Assembly (NCBI RefSeq): GCF_003369915.1
Contig: NC_046677.1
Coordinates: forward strand, 32,475,842-32,539,841
DNA length: 64,000 nucleotides
Source: Drosophila miranda
Taxonomy: Eukaryota; Arthropoda; Insecta; Diptera; Drosophilidae
Direction of reading: 5' to 3'
Below are positions 34,546 through 42,946 of this stretch, piece by piece (position 1 is the first letter of the stretch; each line of letters begins with the position of its first letter). The notes below the pieces were generated by a model. It had not been told where the DNA came from, ran no database searches, and saw only the letters and a list, made by a program, of their open reading frames with translations. The position numbers and the translations under genes are program-made.

Positions 34546-37527
34546 TTAACCATTCGGCTGGAGGACGCCTTCCTCTTCATCCCCTCTGTGGTCTGGCACT
34601 ATAATTCTTTGTATACCCAATGGTTGGCCCCTGATTCTTTCAAGTATTGTTTCCCTAGTATATTTCCCTTGAGCATACATTTTTCTGTACACGTTTATTT
34701 GTAGTTCGCAGAATCTGTCCGGGTGTTTGTATGGTTTTTTCTTCCGTTCGGCCTCTCTATTGTCCATTTTAGCCTTTTCCAGTCTTTCCTGTTCTTCGTT
34801 TTCTAACCTCAGCAGAGTAGGAAGTCCTTTCCTCAGGATGGGTACATACTTCTCTACTATAACTTTGCGCTCAGCTTCGGAATAGTATCGGTTCGGATCC
34901 AGATCTGGATTTTGCTGTTCCTGACGTTGTCCATTACAACGCGGGAGGATAAACTTCCGGAGTTGATTGTCATATCTGTGGCGGCTAGATTTCAATCTAT
35001 TAGGGACATGGGGGTTGGTCAGCAGTCTGGCCACTTCGGAGTTTGAGTGATCCACGAGTGAATTAGCGAGACGGCCGCTAGCCTTCTCGTAAACCTCCTC
35101 GACAGTTTTGATATTGTATACACTTCTGATATTGTCGTTTCTTGTATATCTTGTGGCCCTAACTGCCCTCCTCACTAGTTTGTTTTGGAGTGTTTGTATC
35201 TTTTTCACTAATGAGTCGGAAGCCAGAGCACCCCAGACTGGAAAAGCATAATACCAAATTGGCATGATTAATTGTTTTAGGATGGTCACTTTGCAGTCTT
35301 TGGCAAGCCGGCTTTTGCAGCCAATAATCCAATCAAGTTTTATTGACGCAGTTCTTGTCTTATTTATAATGGCTTTGACATGGTGGTTAAGGCTAAGTTT
35401 CCTATCGAGCGTAACCCCAAGATACATTTGTTTGAATTTGTTAGGAATTCTTTGTCCATTTAACTTAGGCGTACTTTCTTGCTGTGTTTTGCTAAGTTTG
35501 TTCAATGTGAAAAATACGTGGGCTGTTTTCTTTTCGTTAATGCCCATTTCCCATTTTTTAGCCCAAACACTGAACTTATTTAGGTATTGTTCGTTCATTT
35601 TTGCCGCAGTCAGGGGGAAGTCCGCTCTGCTCATAATAATTGTGTCATCTGCGTACGTAGCTAACATCCTGTTTTTTTCCCTCAACACCGGTATCGAAGT
35701 GGGGTGATATCCATTCAAGCAGTTTGGTAGCGGAACGTCAGATGAGTAGATGCTGTATAGAAGAGGACCTAAATTGCTGCCCTGAGGAACACCGGCTTTT
35801 ATTTTTCCAATTCTCGATGTAATACCATTGTTGGTAATTACTTCGAAGGTCCTTTCATTTAGGTAGCTTTCTAGTAGCTTGAAGGCCTGAAGAGACACCA
35901 GTTTTGATAGCTTATATAGCAAACCGGTGTGCCATACTCTATCAAACGCTTCAGATATATCTATAAAAACAGCTGAGCAGTATTGTTTTTCTTCGAAGGC
36001 CCCCATAATGAATTGCGTTACTCTTGCTAGCTGTTGTTCAGTGGCATGTTCTTTTCGAAACCCAAATTGATGTGTGGGAAGGGCTCTAGAGAAATCCTCA
36101 AAATCAAATAATCGTTTGATAAAGAGTTTTTCAAAGGTTTTAGCCAATCCCGAAAGGAGACTGATTGGGCGATAGGATGTTACCGACTGAGCAGGCTTAT
36201 TTGGCTTCAGAAGTAATGTGATTGTGGCGTGTTTCCAAGCTTGCGGGAAGTGTCCCAATCTCAACATTGAGTTGAAGATCAGGAGGATGTATAGTAGGGC
36301 TTTCTTTGGGAGAGCCTTGATTAACACATTGTCTATTCTGTCATTGCCTGGGGATTTATTTGAGATCAAGTTTTTGATTTCGGTTGTCAGTTCTGGGAGT
36401 GTAAATGGTCTGAGAGGACGTGTTTGTGTCTTTGTTGCTGCATCCGTCAGCTTCTGTTTCTCAATGTCTAGGTCTTTTTGTGTCGTCTCGCGTTCCTTTT
36501 CTGAGCTTGTATGTCTGGGTTTGAATCGTTCTTCAAAGTGAGAGACAAATACCTCGGCTTTCTCTTCGTTACTCTTGGTCCATACGGGTCGTTGGTTAGA
36601 GTTCCCCGTCTGCGTGCAAATGGGCCAGTTTGGTTGTGGCTGTCTCTTGATTGTATTTGTTACTTTCCAGAGCTTTGCCATTTTGTATCTGTCTTGCGTG
36701 TTTATACCTTCAAATTGCTGATTAATGTTGTTTGTTTTTAATTTTTGTAATTTTTTCCTGAGGGTGTTCTGGGCGGCCTTGTACAGTTTTTTAGCCTCTT
36801 CTGTGCGGAATATTTTAAATCTGAGGTTCAGTTCGTTTTTTATTTGCAGAAGAGCTCTAGTTTCATCGTCTAGTTTGTAGCGTGCTTTGTCCATCCTTCG
36901 TTGTCTGTTTGAATTCCCAGGTCTGTGTCCTTGATTGGAGTTTACATTTTTAGTGGCTAGTTTTACCGCGTCTTGTATGTTTGTAGTCAGTATATTTACT
37001 GCGTCGTCAATATCCAGTCCCGAGTGAATTTCCGTGTTTAAGTTTATGGTCTGTTCCAAGTGCTCTTTTACTCTGTTAATATTTGTCTTCTTTGTAATTA
37101 GTCGTCTGCCTATAGAACTTTGGGTGAATGTGTCGGCCCCATTTATACACATTTCGATGGTTATTGGCAGGTGATCGGAGTCCAGACTGCTACATGAATG
37201 GATTTTCAGCCTATGTCTTGTCAAGCCACCACAAACTGCAAAGTCAATGGCCGAGGGTCTTTTTCTGCTGTCGTATGGGTAGTGAGTGGCACCTCCTGTG
37301 GCCAAGATATTGTATCTGGCTCCAAAGTTGACGGCTTCCATTAGGGCACGGCCTCTTTTGCAGGATCTGGCGTTCCCCCACCATGGGTGCTTTGCGTTCC
37401 AGTCCCCGCAGCAAAGGAAGCCAGAGGTACCCCCTATTATGTTGTCAAAATGCTGTAGTAACGATCTAAAATGACTTTTTGACCAATTGAAGCTGGGTGG
37501 ACAATATGTTGATGCAACTACAGTCAT
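34546..37527 (-). CDS. A1 ORF2: reverse transcriptase with 5'-truncated endonuclease
   Basis: The protein would nick or use a chromosome end and reverse-transcribe telomeric element RNA. 993 codons are open from the first Met in the remaining frame. Endonuclease motifs present are CCGDWNAKHPWWGNARS, PSAIDFAV and LDSDHLPI; the first ~80-90 residues of the domain (with WNA and SESH motifs) are missing because the element is cut. RT motifs: NKSPGNDRIDNVLIKALP, YRPISLLSGLAKTFEKL, AVFIDISEAFDRVWHTG (A), GVPQGSNLGPLLYS (B), LATYADDTIIMS (C, about residue 625) and YLGVTLDRKLS. A jockey-type C-terminal region follows, without RNase H. The RT part has no stop, so the copy is young. Confidence 0.93.
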   Translation of the reverse strand: MTVVASTYCPPSFNWSKSHFRSLLQHFDNIIGGTSGFLCCGDWNAKHPWWGNARSCKRGRALMEAVNFGARYNILATGGATHYPYDSRKRPSAIDFAVCGGLTRHRLKIHSCSSLDSDHLPITIEMCINGADTFTQSSIGRRLITKKTNINRVKEHLEQTINLNTEIHSGLDIDDAVNILTTNIQDAVKLATKNVNSNQGHRPGNSNRQRRMDKARYKLDDETRALLQIKNELNLRFKIFRTEEAKKLYKAAQNTLRKKLQKLKTNNINQQFEGINTQDRYKMAKLWKVTNTIKRQPQPNWPICTQTGNSNQRPVWTKSNEEKAEVFVSHFEERFKPRHTSSEKERETTQKDLDIEKQKLTDAATKTQTRPLRPFTLPELTTEIKNLISNKSPGNDRIDNVLIKALPKKALLYILLIFNSMLRLGHFPQAWKHATITLLLKPNKPAQSVTSYRPISLLSGLAKTFEKLFIKRLFDFEDFSRALPTHQFGFRKEHATEQQLARVTQFIMGAFEEKQYCSAVFIDISEAFDRVWHTGLLYKLSKLVSLQAFKLLESYLNERTFEVITNNGITSRIGKIKAGVPQGSNLGPLLYSIYSSDVPLPNCLNGYHPTSIPVLREKNRMLATYADDTIIMSRADFPLTAAKMNEQYLNKFSVWAKKWEMGINEKKTAHVFFTLNKLSKTQQESTPKLNGQRIPNKFKQMYLGVTLDRKLSLNHHVKAIINKTRTASIKLDWIIGCKSRLAKDCKVTILKQLIMPIWYYAFPVWGALASDSLVKKIQTLQNKLVRRAVRATRYTRNDNIRSVYNIKTVEEVYEKASGRLANSLVDHSNSEVARLLTNPHVPNRLKSSRHRYDNQLRKFILPRCNGQRQEQQNPDLDPNRYYSEAERKVIVEKYVPILRKGLPTLLRLENEEQERLEKAKMDNREAERKKKPYKHPDRFCELQINVYRKMYAQGKYTRETILERIRGQPLGIQRIIVPDHRGDEEEGVLQPNG

Positions 37528-37592
37528 GTCTTTTCTATTGTTTGTGTTGGGGATAATTACTATTGGTGCACTTTGAAGAAATTCGGTCTTTG

Positions 37593-38710
37593 ATGTGTCG
37601 TATGCAGCGGAGGCGATACGTAACTATCATAACGCAACGTAACCCGGCTCGAGCCTTGGCCTGTCCAGCAGGTTAGGGGAGCCAGGGCTACGTTACGCTA
37701 TGTGGACTTTATTGTACAGATACTTTTAACTAGCATTTAAGGTACAAACTAATGGGGCTGCTAATGTATAAATGTTTGTATACAGCTGTCTACAGGCTGC
37801 TGTTAGCAGCCGTAGGCAGCAAATACAATGCTTTTTTTCCAGCAAGAAATCTCTTCTGCCAGCAGTTCTGCCGGCGCAATCATCTTGTTGTATAAATCTC
37901 TCCGCTTTGGTAAACAGTCCGTTTGCCAAAGGGGGGAGGGGGAGTGGGTAGAGTTAAAGCATAACACTCTTTGACTTAGACAAGGTTTAGGTTTATATAT
38001 AGACTATAATTAAGGGGAAACATTTTGGTTGCCTTACAATTGGCAGGGAGGGCGATTATGTATATATGTTATTTATTCTAATTTATTGTCTAATTCCTTT
38101 TTGTCTTGTTTTGTATCTCCTCTGCCCACTGGTCCGGGGCAGCCAGAGCTATTGCTTGTTTTGTTCCCTTCTTCATTCTTCTTTCTTTGTTGTTCCGCCC
38201 TCTGGTCCGGGGCAGCCAGCATTGGGTTGAGTGTCTGTGTGGATGTGTGTATGTGCGTGTGTGGTTGTGCGCAGCAGTCAGTTATCTCGGCAGTGGAAAT
38301 GGCAGGAATCCACCACCTTCCAGAGGTTGTTGTTGTCTTCTCTCTTCCTCTCAGGGAGATCACTGGCACCAGTTCGGGGTCTATAGGAGAAGGAGAAACA
38401 GAAATTGCGCAGCAGAGATGCTAACGCTCATAGTTTTGAACAGCGGCGCCTTGGTCGGACGCGTTTTTGGCAGTCGGTCGCATGAGTCTTCTACTCTTTT
38501 AAACAATTTGCAGCTGTCCATTTCCATGTCGCCAGTTGGTCGGTTCGGGAAGATATTTGTCAGTGTTCTCATTCCGTAACGGCCAATTGTCGCGCTCGCA
38601 TATGCCTCTGTGTTTTTTTTTCCGTGCGTGTGTGTTTTCTGTGTACGAATGTGGCAGCCATGGTTGTTGCATTCTTAGGGGCTGAACGGGACTTTGCTGG
38701 CGGTAAGTCT
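37593..38710 (-). other. B1 3' UTR with predicted hairpins and duplicated 18-mer
   Basis: The segment holds CGTATG...CGATACG at the very 3' end (a short stem), the imperfect inverted repeat CTGTTAGCAGCCGTAGGCAG near 37,799, and a GCCAGCAG/CTGCCGGC pair near 37,857. The motif CTGGTCCGGGGCAGCCAG occurs twice, near 38,130 and 38,201. B2/B3 have perfect GCCGGCAG-TG-CTGCCGGC at 43,216. B4 carries a clearly diverged version of the same UTR. Confidence 0.6.
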
Positions 38711-41700
38711 TCATTGCTGCTGTACATTTTGGCTGTTATTCTCTGTGTTTCTTGTACCCGTTGCTGGCGGTGGTTGATGTTCCTGGGCATTTGTGTTCGT
38801 GTGTGTGAGTGTGCTTCCATTGACCTGGCCGTTATCGCTGTGCCGCGAGTGTGTGTCAGCTATCTCGTTCATTGCTGCATTCAATGCCAGTCCCAATCGT
38901 TCTAGTCGCTGCCTTCTGCTGCTGACCGTCAGATCGATCGTGGCTATGGGGGCAGGCTCCAGTTGCCTCCGTCTTGGCAGTATGACCTCTGTGTAGTAGT
39001 TGAACTCTGTTGGCGGCGACACTGGGCGATCCATCCTGATCAGCATCCTCCGCATGTCATCAAGGTCCCGGTCGTGGCTGATTTGGTCTTCTTCGGTGAA
39101 CGGGCGCTGGTTAGGGATCATCTCAATTCGGTTCCATTCGTGTTTCGCGAGTTCTTTGGGAAGGTGTTTGGCAAGATACTCGGAATACCGGGGTCTAGAG
39201 ATTCGGTGCGGTACGTAGGGGTCATTGACCACTTTGGCTGCCTCAATGTTGTGGTGGGATCTCATTTGCCCCGTGTACCTCTTGCACGTCCTCTCGTAAA
39301 CTGCCTCAACCGTGTCCACTTCCAGGTCCCTGTGGATGGTGTCATTCCTCACATACCATGGAGCGTTACATATCAGTCGAAGGGTCTTGTTCTGCTCAAC
39401 CTGGATCCGTCCAAATTCTGCGCTGGTAGCTAATGGACCCCATACGGCCAATGTGTACTGCCAGATCGGTGCGATCATCTGCTTGTACAGCATTACCTTG
39501 GTTTTGAGGTTCAATTTGCTGCTTGTGTTCAGGAGCCAGCGCAGTTTTTGGACCCTTGCCCTGACCTTTGTGACGACGTTGCTGATGTGCAGGTGGAACT
39601 GTAGCTTGGCGTCCAGCTTGACCCCCAGATATGAGTGCACGGCGACGCTACTGATTCGCTGGTCGGCGATGTGCGGCTGCAAATCATCATCTGGCTGCTG
39701 GATCGTGCGCAACGTATGCACTATATGCACAGTTTTGGAGGCATTGATGGTGATGCCCCATTGCTTTGCCCAGTTGGAGATGCTGAGCAGGAAGCGGTTG
39801 AGCTTTTGGGTAGCCATGAGCTGATTCATGCCAGTCGCCAGGATTGCTGTGTCGTCAGCATAGGTAGCCAAGAGCATACCCCTGTCGCGAGGAAGCGGCA
39901 TGTCGTATGTATACAGATTGTATAGAACTGGCCCAAGTACGCTGCCCTGAGGAACGCCTGCTGCAATCTTTTTGTACCCTGACTTGACTCCGCCTGTGCA
40001 TTCCACATAGAAAGTTCGATCGTCCAAGTAGTGGGACAAGACTCTGTATATTGCTGCCGGCAACAGCTGCTTCATCTTGTACTTCAGGCCCGAATGCCAG
40101 ACTCGGTCGAATGCCTCCTGTATGTCCATGTAGATGGCTGAGCAGTACAGGTTGTTCTCATATGTGGACAAAATGAACTTCGAGACTCTCCCCAATTGGT
40201 GTTCAGCCGCGTGCACCTGTCTGAAGCCGAACTGATGGTTTGGAATAGCCTCGACAAATCCATCAGCTTCCATCATCCTGGTCAGAATGAGACGCTCAAA
40301 CAGTTTGGACAGACCCGAAAGCAGACTGATGGGGCGATAAGATGCCAACTTATCGGCGGGTTTTCCTGGCTTGGGGATCATACTAACTGCCGCGTGTTTC
40401 CACCTGTTAGGAAAGCAACCAATCCTAAGGGAGCTGTTGCATATGAGTGCAAAATACAGGAGAGCAGACTTGGGTAGAGCTTTTATCGTCCGATTGTCAA
40501 TCCTGTCCATTCCAGGGGCCTTTTTTACCTTCAGTACCTTGACTTGTGCCTCAATCTCAGGAAGAGTGATCGCCCTGAATCTCAAATTGGGACCAGGGGA
40601 TCCAAACTCTTCAAGAGACTCCTCGATTGCTCGTATGTCGGCTGCCGCGCTGGTCAGTACAGGCTTGAAACGCTGCTCCAGATGCCTCGCAAAGGACTCT
40701 GCCTTCTCCTCCGTGCTCTTACACCAGGGATCGTCTGAATTGTCATCTCCATCGGCGCAAAACTTTCGGACAGGCAAGTTGGCTGCTGGCTGCCGCTTCA
40801 ATCCATTGGTCAATCTCCACAGCTTTGCCATGCTGTAGCGATCAGTGGGATCGATTGAACCAATGATTGCGTCCGCGCGTCTGGCTTTGTCCGCTTCCAG
40901 CTCCTTATGAATCCTGTTGGCTAGCATGTTGTACAGGTGCCGCACTGCCGGATCATGGTTCCGCTTCAGTAGATTCCTCAGGCGCCTCTTGGTGGCAATC
41001 ATCAGCCGTATGCGATTGCTGACCTGGTACTCAGCTTGGACTCTAGGTCGGACGGGCCTCCTCAGACTGCTTGTGGCATGTTCGGCTGCCTCTAACACGT
41101 TCCTCTCAAGGATATTGGCTGCATCATCAACATCCTCTGCTGACCTGAGCTCAGTATTCAGATGGATGTGCGAGTCAAGCCAAGATTGGAACCTCGCAAT
41201 GCTGGACCCTGGGGGCAAGAGGCGTCTCCTGTTCACCGCCTCCGCTGGAGACATGCTCAACTGAACCACCATTGGGAGATGATCAGATGAGAGGTCATTC
41301 AGATGGGAGATATGCAGCAACTCATCCCTCACGCCCTTGTAGACCGCGAAGTCGATTGCCGATGGTGTGTGCCGAGTGTTATATGGGTAGTGGGTTGGAG
41401 ATCCAGTAGCCAGGATGTTGCAGCTACTTTCCTGAACGGCCCTGAGCAGCTTTCCGCCTCTTCTGCACGCCCTTGCGTTTCCCCACCACGAGTTCTTCGC
41501 GTTCCAATCGCCAGCAGCAACAAATCTCGGCCCCAACTGACCAAACAATGCCAAGAAGTCCTCCTCAGTCCATTCCTGCATTGGGGGGCAGTAAATGGAA
41601 GAGACCACCAGTCGGCCACCATCAGGCAGGGTCAGGGTAGCGGATGCACACTGAATGTGGTCCGTTGTTATGTTTGGCAGGGCAATATGAAGGATTCCAG

Positions 41701-41962
41701 CTCTGATTAAGAGCAGGGATCCCCCACGACCAGTCCCAGATGGGTGATTGGCACCGTAAGTACAGTATCCATTGACGCTGAAGGTCTCTGAGTTTTTAAA
41801 ATGAGACTCAGAGACCATCAGAACGTCAACTTCGTGTCTGCATGCAAATGCCGCAAGTTCAGCTGTCTTCCCTCGGAGTCCCGAGGCGTTCCAAAATACA
41901 ATCTTTAGATTGCTGTGGTGGCGGGTAGAGTAGTTAGCATTAGGATTATACATTTCTGGCAA
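38711..41962 (-). CDS. B1 ORF2: complete endonuclease-reverse transcriptase
   Basis: 1,083 codons. N-terminal endonuclease: KIVFWNASGLRGK, VSESHFK, AAGDWNAKNSWWGN, PSAIDFAV and LSSDHLPM. RT: KAPGMDRIDNRTIKALP, YRPISLLSGLSKLFERL, YMDIQEAFDRVWHSG (A), GVPQGSVLGPVLYN (B), LATYADDTAILATG (C, about residue 700) and YLGVKLDAKL. The tail ends in a Gln/Asn/Thr-rich segment. There is no RNase H. The start overlaps the end of gag by 17 bases in another frame, so it is probably translated by reinitiation, as in other jockey-type elements. All catalytic residues visible to me are intact. Confidence 0.95.
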   Translation of the reverse strand: MPEMYNPNANYSTRHHSNLKIVFWNASGLRGKTAELAAFACRHEVDVLMVSESHFKNSETFSVNGYCTYGANHPSGTGRGGSLLLIRAGILHIALPNITTDHIQCASATLTLPDGGRLVVSSIYCPPMQEWTEEDFLALFGQLGPRFVAAGDWNAKNSWWGNARACRRGGKLLRAVQESSCNILATGSPTHYPYNTRHTPSAIDFAVYKGVRDELLHISHLNDLSSDHLPMVVQLSMSPAEAVNRRRLLPPGSSIARFQSWLDSHIHLNTELRSAEDVDDAANILERNVLEAAEHATSSLRRPVRPRVQAEYQVSNRIRLMIATKRRLRNLLKRNHDPAVRHLYNMLANRIHKELEADKARRADAIIGSIDPTDRYSMAKLWRLTNGLKRQPAANLPVRKFCADGDDNSDDPWCKSTEEKAESFARHLEQRFKPVLTSAAADIRAIEESLEEFGSPGPNLRFRAITLPEIEAQVKVLKVKKAPGMDRIDNRTIKALPKSALLYFALICNSSLRIGCFPNRWKHAAVSMIPKPGKPADKLASYRPISLLSGLSKLFERLILTRMMEADGFVEAIPNHQFGFRQVHAAEHQLGRVSKFILSTYENNLYCSAIYMDIQEAFDRVWHSGLKYKMKQLLPAAIYRVLSHYLDDRTFYVECTGGVKSGYKKIAAGVPQGSVLGPVLYNLYTYDMPLPRDRGMLLATYADDTAILATGMNQLMATQKLNRFLLSISNWAKQWGITINASKTVHIVHTLRTIQQPDDDLQPHIADQRISSVAVHSYLGVKLDAKLQFHLHISNVVTKVRARVQKLRWLLNTSSKLNLKTKVMLYKQMIAPIWQYTLAVWGPLATSAEFGRIQVEQNKTLRLICNAPWYVRNDTIHRDLEVDTVEAVYERTCKRYTGQMRSHHNIEAAKVVNDPYVPHRISRPRYSEYLAKHLPKELAKHEWNRIEMIPNQRPFTEEDQISHDRDLDDMRRMLIRMDRPVSPPTEFNYYTEVILPRRRQLEPAPIATIDLTVSSRRQRLERLGLALNAAMNEIADTHSRHSDNGQVNGSTLTHTNTNAQEHQPPPATGTRNTENNSQNVQQQ

Positions 41963-42920
41963 ATGAATTCGCCTGAATGCTAGCGTATAAACAGTCTGTA
42001 AGCTTTGTCATTTGAGCAATTAACACATCCATTTTTCCTTCCAGCTTTTGAGTAGATTCAGCAGCGGCGGCCGCATGCTGGATCCGCTCCTGAGTCAGCA
42101 GGGTGATGAGATAGTCCAGTTTCTGGCTGAGCTCATCGCTAGGACGGACACTCTGACTGCTCGCCACGGGCTGGAATCCAGTTGTGGTCGCTGCTGGCGG
42201 CACCGAATGCCATACTTGCCTCCCAGGAAGAGGCTGGGAATGTCTCGCTGGTTGCCGTGTGCGGAGTGCATCGGCATAACTGCTCATTTGAACTGGAGGA
42301 GCAGGAGCTCTTGCGCCAGAGCGCGCTCGCCGGCGGCTAGGTTGCTGCAGTGCTGGAAATCCCTGCTGGTTCATGACGGGTGGCTGGCGGGGACGCCGCA
42401 AACCCTGAGTGGCGGGTAAGGTAGGCATCGAAAGTTTATTTAGCATCTTGTTGGTCTGATCTAACCCATTTCTTCTTTTGTTGCAGTACTCCTTATACTT
42501 CACACAGCCACGGTAGCTGGCAACATGGGGACCATCACAATTTGCGCATTTCGGCACCTCCTCCCGCTTCTTGGGGCAGTCCTTAGGGTCGTGCTTATCG
42601 CCGCACTTCAAACAAATAACTGCACGGTTGCAGTAATTCTTCGAGTGCCCAAACATCTGACACTTATGGCACTGAGGAACACCTGGCGCACGTATGGGCT
42701 TCTCCACCTTGACCCGTTGGCTGCAGATTGCCGTTAGTTCATAGATGTTATTGTTAATATCCTGAGGCTCTAGCTCAACCTCGAATAGGTCCAGTGGCTC
42801 CTTTGTAAACCTTTTAAAGATATTGGCAATATGCCTCACTTTATATCCGAGTCTTCCGAGCTGTTCACGCACCCAATCTGTGGGTGTGGAGCGGTGCAGG
42901 TGGCGTATAACAATACGCAT
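41946..42920 (-). CDS. B1 ORF1 (Gag), C-terminal half
   Basis: Gag of telomeric elements binds element RNA and brings it to chromosome ends. The remaining 324 codons start at MRIVIRHLHRSTPTDWV, then LFEVELEPQ, three CCHC zinc knuckles (CHKCQMFGHSKNYC, CLKCGDKHDPKDC, CANCDGPHVASYRGC) and an Ala/Gln-rich C-terminal helix. The N-terminal half is missing because the element is cut at 42,946; the frame is open up to that junction. About 90% similar to the corresponding part of B2 Gag by eye. Confidence 0.9.
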   Translation of the reverse strand: MRIVIRHLHRSTPTDWVREQLGRLGYKVRHIANIFKRFTKEPLDLFEVELEPQDINNNIYELTAICSQRVKVEKPIRAPGVPQCHKCQMFGHSKNYCNRAVICLKCGDKHDPKDCPKKREEVPKCANCDGPHVASYRGCVKYKEYCNKRRNGLDQTNKMLNKLSMPTLPATQGLRRPRQPPVMNQQGFPALQQPSRRRARSGARAPAPPVQMSSYADALRTRQPARHSQPLPGRQVWHSVPPAATTTGFQPVASSQSVRPSDELSQKLDYLITLLTQERIQHAAAAAESTQKLEGKMDVLIAQMTKLTDCLYASIQANSFARNV

Positions 42921-42946
42921 TCCCCTCTCGCTTTTCAGGCGAAACG

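Larger units (their letters stand above)
32436..37588 (-). mobile_element. telomeric retrotransposon A1 (family A), 5'-truncated
   Basis: The 3' end is TTTT then AATGGTTTGACTGGCTCAGG (from 32440), attached directly to a broken TAS unit. The same 3' end starts A2 (55,246) and A3 (60,090). Reading from 3' to 5' there is a 2.1-kb 3' UTR with the 172-bp array, then ORF2; it is cut within the endonuclease near 37,588 where B1 begins. Jockey-clade layout: apurinic-type endonuclease plus RT, no RNase H. Confidence 0.92.
37589..42946 (-). mobile_element. telomeric retrotransposon B1 (family B), nearly complete, cut inside gag
   Basis: The 3' end begins TGTGTCGTATGCAGCGGAGG after a short T run. The same 3' end starts B2 (42,947), B3 (45,817) and B4 (47,536). 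The content from 3' to 5' is a 1.1-kb 3' UTR, complete ORF2 and the C-terminal half of gag. It is truncated at about 42,946 by junction with B2. Confidence 0.93.

Noticed and set aside
39312..39824. Long + strand frames opposite ORF2 (also 44589-45335, 49259-49771, 40371-40838)
   Set aside because: Shadows of the intact minus-strand ORF2 and Gag frames, without protein motifs of their own.
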